Origin: UBA1672 sp964015995
GTDB taxonomy: Bacteria; Pseudomonadota; Alphaproteobacteria; Micavibrionales; Micavibrionaceae
Reading direction: 5' to 3'
Assembly: GCA_964015995.1 (NCBI GenBank)
Contig: CAXHFH010000001.1
Span: 1-56,330 of the forward strand
Length of the DNA: 56,330 bases
In this document: positions 52,675-56,330 of the stretch, in pieces
How the letters are laid out: each line of letters starts with the position of its first letter
How positions within the stretch are numbered: the stretch's first letter is position 1
The notes under the pieces: model-generated
The model's database searches: none
Told to the model about the DNA's origin: nothing
Seen by the model: only the letters and a program-made list of their open reading frames with translations
Program-made: the position numbers and the translations under genes

Positions 52675-53127
52675 CTACGCAACTAAAGGTGTGTCTGTCG
52701 CTTCCGGGAATTTTTCTTTATAATGCTGCTGTTTTTCGCTGATGGTTGCGTGCCCGTCGTAGGGAGCGCCAAATTTCAAGATTATCTTATCATTAATGGC
52801 GCTGAACACAACGGCGCGTGATAAAATGCTTGCGGCCTCTTGGTTTTCCTCGCTGTCTAAATCAAAGGTAACGCCGGCGCGTGTCATGTGTGACAATATC
52901 TGTTTTGAGATATCGAGCTGCATGCGCTCCCCCGGTGTTTTTCTGTGTCTGTACGCACGCGCACGGTTGCCAAAATTTTGGTTGAGGGTGCCGAATTCTG
53001 CGTTGTCACGGACAGATTCGTATGTTTCGCGGTCTAAGCTAACGCCCAAAAAATCTTTGGCAAGGCGCCGATCTTTTGCATAGTCTGATGTTCCTAAAAA
53101 ATCACCGATTCGATCTATTAATTTCAT
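52675..53127 (-). CDS. Unknown 150-residue protein
   Basis: I do not recognise this soluble protein. It starts with a basic amphipathic region (MKLIDRIGDFLGTSDYAKDR) and continues with mixed helices; a central stretch RARAYRHRKTPGERMQL is strongly basic. GGAGAC precedes the ATG at 53127. It is the first of two unknown genes on this strand, immediately upstream of the tmRNA gene, which points the other way. Confidence 0.6.
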   Translation of the reverse strand: MKLIDRIGDFLGTSDYAKDRRLAKDFLGVSLDRETYESVRDNAEFGTLNQNFGNRARAYRHRKTPGERMQLDISKQILSHMTRAGVTFDLDSEENQEAASILSRAVVFSAINDKIILKFGAPYDGHATISEKQQHYKEKFPEATDTPLVA

Positions 53128-53244
53128 GTCCGTCTCCGATACGGTTAAAAATTAACTTAACATAATCAATTGAGGGCTGTGCGTCAAAATATCTATTTAA
53201 AAACGCTCGGTGGATAAGACTGGAATTTAGTAACGGATGTGTTC

Positions 53245-53250
53245 TATAAT
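53245..53250 (+). promoter_or_regulatory. -10 box of the tmRNA gene
   Basis: A perfect TATAAT lies six bases before the likely first base of the tmRNA precursor (about 53256). A matching -35 box is weak. Confidence 0.6.
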
Positions 53251-53255
53251 AGAGG

Positions 53256-53628
53256 GGCTAGCTTGCTAGCTATGACATTACACGTTTGTACGGAATAAAC
53301 GTTGCGGACCCGGGGGCGGTACCCGGCGGCTCCACCACTTAAGATTGGTTTGACTGGTCTTATGCGGCGGGGCCGAAATAGGATCGACGCGCGCAGTAAA
53401 GGTATATTAACGGTGTCCGGCATTGTATCCGCCGTTATCGGGCTAATTTTATAAATGCAAACGATAACTTTGCGTTCGTAGCCGCTAACGACAACTCTGT
53501 TGTTGCTGGTGAAGGTCGTATCGCTGCCTAATTGGGTAGTAGCGACGCTACAATCGAATCCCTGATTAATTAACGTTAGTCAGGTGGGGTGTGCCTGCTA
53601 CCTCGCAACAGAAGTGCAGGCATTTTTA
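53256..53628 (+). ncRNA. ssrA: Two-piece (circularly permuted) tmRNA
   Basis: This RNA rescues stalled ribosomes and tags the nascent protein for degradation. The permuted order is clear: the acceptor piece comes first and ends in CGGCTCCACCA (CCA at 53335-53337), then a spacer of about 31 bases is removed, then the coding piece begins GGGGCCGAAATAGGATCGACG at 53369. GGGGCCG pairs with CGGCTCC to rebuild the acceptor stem. The T-arm (CCGGG, loop GGCGGTA, CCCGG) is of the alphaproteobacterial type. The resume codon GCA is at 53457. The tag frame of 24 codons runs to the stop at 53529-53531 and reads ANDNFAFVA, ANDNSVVA, GEGRIAA, with ANDN twice. Hairpins follow, including GTAGCGACGCTAC. Ends are approximate. 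Confidence 0.93.
53592..53628 (+). terminator. Terminator of ssrA
   Basis: TGCCTGC (53592-53598) pairs with GCAGGCA (53616-53622), followed by TTTTTATT. The 17-base loop is long, so part of this hairpin may also belong to the mature RNA. Confidence 0.65.
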
Positions 53629-53649
53629 TTCTTATTCTTGAGCATATCA

Positions 53650-54327
53650 ATGGAATCACCGGAACAAACATTGCCAACGCTTTTATATTTGCTTTGTGCA
53701 ATGAGTTCGATGGCGTTTTTGGTGTCGTCTTATGCGTGGCTTTGGAAGACCAGCAAAAATCCGCAACTGCCACAGCCGGATTTTAAATCCTCTGTTCACA
53801 AAGGGCAGCTCTATGCGTTTTTCACCGTTATGGTGCTTTCAATTTTTATCGGGGGGTATGATCACTTTTTTAATGATCGAGAAATTCATATCGGCGGTGA
53901 AATATTTATTTTAGTGGCAGCCTTAATTTACGCCTACGCTAAAAGCGACGGTGATCATAAAATTTCGCACGTATCGCGCACTGTGTTTAGGGTAATGCGT
54001 TTCGGCTTGCTTTGTATTTTTGGGTGGTGCGTGACAATTATATTGGGGTACGTTTTGACACGGTTACTCGGCGGGGCAGGAGGGGTTGACCCCAATGTTG
54101 TCTTCTTGACGGGGCTATCGTGGAATATTCCAATCGCCATTTTATATACAAAAATTGTTAAAAAATCGGACAGTGATAGCGCATATAGAGCAAGCGCCTT
54201 TCATAAATTCCTGTGGCCGGTTTTGATGGCTTATACAGTTTTGCTGGTACCCTTGCTTGTGCAACAAATATCTGTTTCCGAAGAATGGAAACAAATGAAA
54301 AATGAAAAACCCGTGCGTTCCGTTTAA
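53650..54327 (+). CDS. Unknown membrane protein between ssrA and sspB
   Basis: This protein of about 225 residues has six hydrophobic segments (for example LPTLLYLLCAMSSMAFLVSS, YAFFTVMVLSIFIGGY, FGLLCIFGWCVTIILGYVL and FLWPVLMAYTVLLVPLLV). I know no family for it. I chose ATG 53650, because the frame upstream runs into the tmRNA terminator. Its ribosome site is weak. sspB follows about 80 bases later. There is no evident link to trans-translation other than position. Confidence 0.6.
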   Translation: MESPEQTLPTLLYLLCAMSSMAFLVSSYAWLWKTSKNPQLPQPDFKSSVHKGQLYAFFTVMVLSIFIGGYDHFFNDREIHIGGEIFILVAALIYAYAKSDGDHKISHVSRTVFRVMRFGLLCIFGWCVTIILGYVLTRLLGGAGGVDPNVVFLTGLSWNIPIAILYTKIVKKSDSDSAYRASAFHKFLWPVLMAYTVLLVPLLVQQISVSEEWKQMKNEKPVRSV

Positions 54328-54406
54328 GTCACATCGCTTGTATAAAGTTGTGAAATAATGATCACGCCACTTGATTTATACCCCTAATATTTGCGACATA
54401 TAAGAT

Positions 54407-54922
54407 ATGACTGATGAAGAAGATTTTTTACGCTATGACAAAATGGTTGAGACTGCACTAAGAGGTGTGGTGCGCAAGGCCGTTGAAGAAGTGATTGAAA
54501 ATTACAACAGCACAGGTGGAATGCCTGGCGACCATCATTTTTATATTACGTTCCTTACGGATTATCCGGGCGTTAAAATCCCTGACTATCTGCGAGAGCG
54601 TTACCCCGGTGAAATGACGATTGTTTTGCAGTATCAATTCTCTGATCTGATGGTGAATGATGAGCGCATGGAAGTGACACTATCTTTCAATAACGTGCCT
54701 GAACGCTTGGTCGTGCCACTTAATGCAATTAGCATTTTTGCCGATCCTTCTGTGAATTTTGCGCTTCAGTTCCAACCGTTGGGTGATGCCATAGAAGATG
54801 AAGATCTTATATTGCAAGAACTTGGTGAAGATGACCCCGATGATCCTGACGGCTCTGGCGGTGGCGGATCAGGTGAGAAGACGGGCGAAGTTATATCGCT
54901 CGATAATTTCCGAAAAAAATAG
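54407..54922 (+). CDS. sspB: SspB-type ClpXP adaptor protein
   Basis: This 171-residue protein resembles alphaproteobacterial SspB, which binds the tmRNA-encoded tag and delivers tagged proteins to ClpXP. The folded domain shows HFYITFLTDYPGVKIPDYLR, YPGEMTIVLQYQFSDLMV, and FNNVPERLVVPLNAISIFAD followed by PSVNFALQF. A Gly/Asp-rich linker (GEDDPDDPDGSGGGGSG) leads to a short C-terminal tail, VISLDNFRKK, the likely ClpX-binding motif. It lies less than 1 kb after the tmRNA gene, which matches its function. The hydrolase gene follows nine bases later. Confidence 0.9.
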   Translation: MTDEEDFLRYDKMVETALRGVVRKAVEEVIENYNSTGGMPGDHHFYITFLTDYPGVKIPDYLRERYPGEMTIVLQYQFSDLMVNDERMEVTLSFNNVPERLVVPLNAISIFADPSVNFALQFQPLGDAIEDEDLILQELGEDDPDDPDGSGGGGSGEKTGEVISLDNFRKK

Positions 54923-54931
54923 GATAGATAT

Positions 54932-55843
54932 ATGTCTTTGTGGACGCCCGATCAGGCCTACAGACAGGAACCATACCGCGTTTTATTAAAGCGCGGGGAG
55001 TTTATTGATTCGAATCGTGATGACCGCGAAGTCCCCTTTAAAATTTACCACCCTGACGGGCATGATCTGGACAAAATGCCTGTCATTATCTGGAGCCATG
55101 GGTTCGGCGGTAACCGTGATGGTGCATCGTTCATCTCTCGTTTCTTGGCGGGGCAGGGCTATACGATTGTGCACATTACGCATCGCGGCACAGACAGCAG
55201 TTTGTGGGAAGGTAAGGACGAGCATCCTTGGGATATTCTGCGAAAAGTTAAAGTCCCGCGTGAAACAACTTTAAACCGTATGCATGACGTACCTTTTGTT
55301 CTTGATGAGCTGGAGGGCTGGGTCGCTGATAATCCTGATGTTGGTCAATATATGGATTTGGGCAATATTGGGATGTCCGGTCATTCGTTCGGTGCAATGA
55401 CCACGCAGGTAATGGCGGGCATGAGGTTTCCGAATAAGGATAAAGAGATTGTTTCATTGCGTGATGATCGCTTGTCGTGCGGCATCCTCTATAGCCCTGT
55501 ACCGATCGCACATATGACGGACACGCTGCCTGAGCACCTTTATGGCTCAATCGAAATTCCGTTGTTTCACATGACGGGAACGGATGATCAATCCCCCCTT
55601 GAGAGCTTTGGCTATGAGCACCGCCTGATCATTCGTGAGCATGCAGACCACCCTGAACAATATCTGCAAGTGTTGGAAGATGGGGATCACATGGTTTACA
55701 ACGGCACACGCGGTAAGCTTGCCAATAACCCCAAGCGTGAGGAGCACGAAAACCTGATAATAGAGGGGGCGTTTGCATTTTGGGAAGCGTATTTGAAAGA
55801 TGATGCGCAGGCCAAGGCGTGGTTGCAACAGAAATATGGTTAA
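54932..55843 (+). CDS. Alpha/beta hydrolase (PAF-acetylhydrolase/dienelactone hydrolase-like)
   Basis: This 303-residue hydrolase has the oxyanion segment WSHGFGGNRDG (55-64), the nucleophile elbow GHSFG (150-154, S152), a likely acid at D218 or D219 in TGTDDQSP and the histidine H253 in DGDHMVY. The order and spacing match the platelet-activating-factor acetylhydrolase-like group of predicted esterases. No signal peptide is present. It starts nine bases after sspB and probably shares its transcript, without an obvious functional link. The substrate is unknown. Confidence 0.87.
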   Translation: MSLWTPDQAYRQEPYRVLLKRGEFIDSNRDDREVPFKIYHPDGHDLDKMPVIIWSHGFGGNRDGASFISRFLAGQGYTIVHITHRGTDSSLWEGKDEHPWDILRKVKVPRETTLNRMHDVPFVLDELEGWVADNPDVGQYMDLGNIGMSGHSFGAMTTQVMAGMRFPNKDKEIVSLRDDRLSCGILYSPVPIAHMTDTLPEHLYGSIEIPLFHMTGTDDQSPLESFGYEHRLIIREHADHPEQYLQVLEDGDHMVYNGTRGKLANNPKREEHENLIIEGAFAFWEAYLKDDAQAKAWLQQKYG

Positions 55844-55900
55844 GTGCCAATTAATTATGTAAAAACAATCGGTTGGTTATGGTAATGGCCTCAGGTTTTT

Positions 55901-55930
55901 TTGCATTTTCGTGTTTTTTGTGTTTATAAT
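55901..55930 (+). promoter_or_regulatory. Strong promoter upstream of a candidate small RNA
   Basis: TTGCAT (55901-55906) and a perfect TATAAT (55925-55930) are separated by 18 bases. The predicted start is near 55937. No protein gene follows before the terminator at 56044. Confidence 0.6.
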
Positions 55931-55936
55931 GATCTC

Positions 55937-56079
55937 ATACAAAAAAGTAAATTTTTTGAAGAACGAATCTGAAAAGAGGGAATCCTTTACCTTTTTTTAG
56001 GCGAGTAGAGTAATTTAAGTTTCCTAGGTTTGAAGTGACTTTAAAAGCGTTCGGTGAGAGGTTGCCGAGCGCTTTTTTT
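55937..56079 (+). ncRNA. Candidate small RNA
   Basis: A promoter with a perfect -10 box and a strong intrinsic terminator bound a stretch of about 140 bases with no reading frame that has a ribosome site. It contains A/G-rich single-stranded stretches (GAAAAGAGGGAAT near 55972) before the terminator hairpin, as in many regulatory RNAs. The tRNA-Arg gene begins 30 bases after it. The family is unknown, and it does not show the 6S RNA layout. Confidence 0.45.
56044..56079 (+). terminator. Strong intrinsic terminator before tRNA-Arg
   Basis: AAAGCGTTCGG (56044-56054) pairs with CCGAGCGCTTT (56065-56075), 11 base pairs with one G-U, around a 10-base loop and followed by seven T. It ends the candidate small RNA. 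Confidence 0.88.
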
Positions 56080-56109
56080 ATGCGTATAGTCCGAAAATAA
56101 TCTACAAAA

Positions 56110-56185
56110 GCGTCCGTAGCTCAGGGGATAGAGCATTGGTTTCCGGAGCCAAGGGTCGCAGGTTCGAATCCTGCCGGACGCGCCA
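56110..56185 (+). tRNA. tRNA-Arg (anticodon CCG)
   Basis: The 76-base sequence folds into a full cloverleaf. GCGTCCG pairs with CGGACGC in the acceptor stem, the D-arm contains AGCTCAGGGGATAGAGC, the anticodon loop TTCCGGA gives CCG, which reads CGG (Arg), and the T-arm is CAGGTTCGAATCCTG. The CCA end is encoded at 56183-56185. Confidence 0.97.
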
Positions 56186-56193
56186 TTAAAGTC

Positions 56194-56330
56194 CTAGTTA
56201 CCGCACGCGCTTTCTTGCTTCTCAAAAACGGTGGCTGTTTCCCAGTAATTCGGTTTTTGTGAAATATCTTCCAGAATTTTCACAACGTCCCCATCAAGTT
56301 GATCAATGGTCACGGTGTGTCGATCAATGA
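56194..56330 (-). CDS. Unknown protein, C-terminal end only
   Basis: The minus strand is open from the window edge to a TAG stop (56194-56196), encoding about 44 residues. Recognisable stretches are DRHTVTIDQLDGDVVKILED and ISQKPNYWETATVFEKQESA. Composition looks like a real soluble protein. The 5' part lies beyond the window, so no family can be assigned. It converges on the tRNA-Arg gene. Confidence 0.55.
   Translation of the reverse strand, partial: IDRHTVTIDQLDGDVVKILEDISQKPNYWETATVFEKQESACGN

Noticed and set aside
53245..53260. A conventional one-piece tmRNA or tRNA integration site with an adjacent integrase
   Set aside because: No integrase gene or attachment-like direct repeats are visible, and the RNA is clearly the two-piece type.
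53330..53600. A protein-coding gene over the tmRNA
   Set aside because: The stretch shows the permuted tmRNA order with a rebuilt acceptor stem and a tag frame, which accounts for the sequence.
1..56330. CRISPR array
   Set aside because: I saw no series of short direct repeats with regular spacers. The only regular repeats are inside the adhesin gene.
1..56330. Insertion sequences or prophage genes
   Set aside because: No transposase, integrase or phage structural protein was recognised among the reading frames.

Overview
The window looks like a chromosomal segment of an alphaproteobacterium of moderate GC content (around the mid-40s per cent by eye). The strongest evidence is a circularly permuted two-piece tmRNA gene of the alphaproteobacterial type, with an SspB-type ClpXP adaptor gene just downstream. 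The housekeeping gene groups (ilvB-ilvN-ilvC, miaA, hflK-hflC-degP, yfgM-bamB-der) fit the same assignment. Many unknown, acidic, apparently lineage-specific proteins lie between the housekeeping genes. A poorly sampled group such as a Micavibrio-like lineage is possible, but the sequence alone does not prove it.

Layout. 1-8.7 kb: the C-terminal part of a giant repeat adhesin (T1SS repeats, von Willebrand A domain, RTX repeats, type I secretion signal) followed by its exporter (TolC-like, LapB-like ABC protein, LapC-like fusion protein). 8.7-16 kb: STAS-like protein, thrS, an unknown gene overlapping the end of thrS, infC with an AUU start codon, cvpA, purF and a MscS channel. 17-24.8 kb: der, bamB and yfgM-like genes, a redoxin, an L,D-transpeptidase, a small lipoprotein and an AmiC-type amidase. 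24.9-33.6 kb: accessory genes, including a possible phosphoribosyltransferase-like protein followed by a 52-residue protein, an orphan FlgC-like protein, two DMT permeases and a tandem pair of subtilase-like proteins.

33.7-39.3 kb: the branched-chain amino acid operon read leftwards. It has a Val/Leu/Ile-rich leader peptide and an attenuator, then ilvB, a DUF2007 gene, a GT-C-like membrane protein, ilvN and ilvC. 39.9-40.7 kb: the only long gene-free stretch. It contains a highly structured candidate RNA on the minus strand and, beside it, an AT-rich segment with DnaA boxes and clustered GANTC sites that resembles a replication origin. 40.7-50.6 kb: miaA, a third DMT permease, degP, hflC, hflK, mrp, and thyA and folA separated by an unknown gene. 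50.8-53.1 kb: three unknown genes. 53.2-56.3 kb: ssrA (tmRNA), a membrane protein, sspB, an alpha/beta hydrolase, a candidate small RNA, tRNA-Arg(CCG) and the C-terminal end of an unknown gene.

How the parts work together. The first four genes form one secretion and adhesion unit. The ilv genes form one attenuated biosynthetic operon. ssrA and sspB form a ribosome-rescue and degradation pair, and the tmRNA encodes an unusually long tag with its ANDN motif present twice. Envelope maintenance is well represented (BamB, DegP, HflKC, AmiC, L,D-transpeptidase). The points most worth following up are the duplicated tmRNA tag, the structured RNA beside the origin-like element, the ilv leader and the subtilase-like pair.
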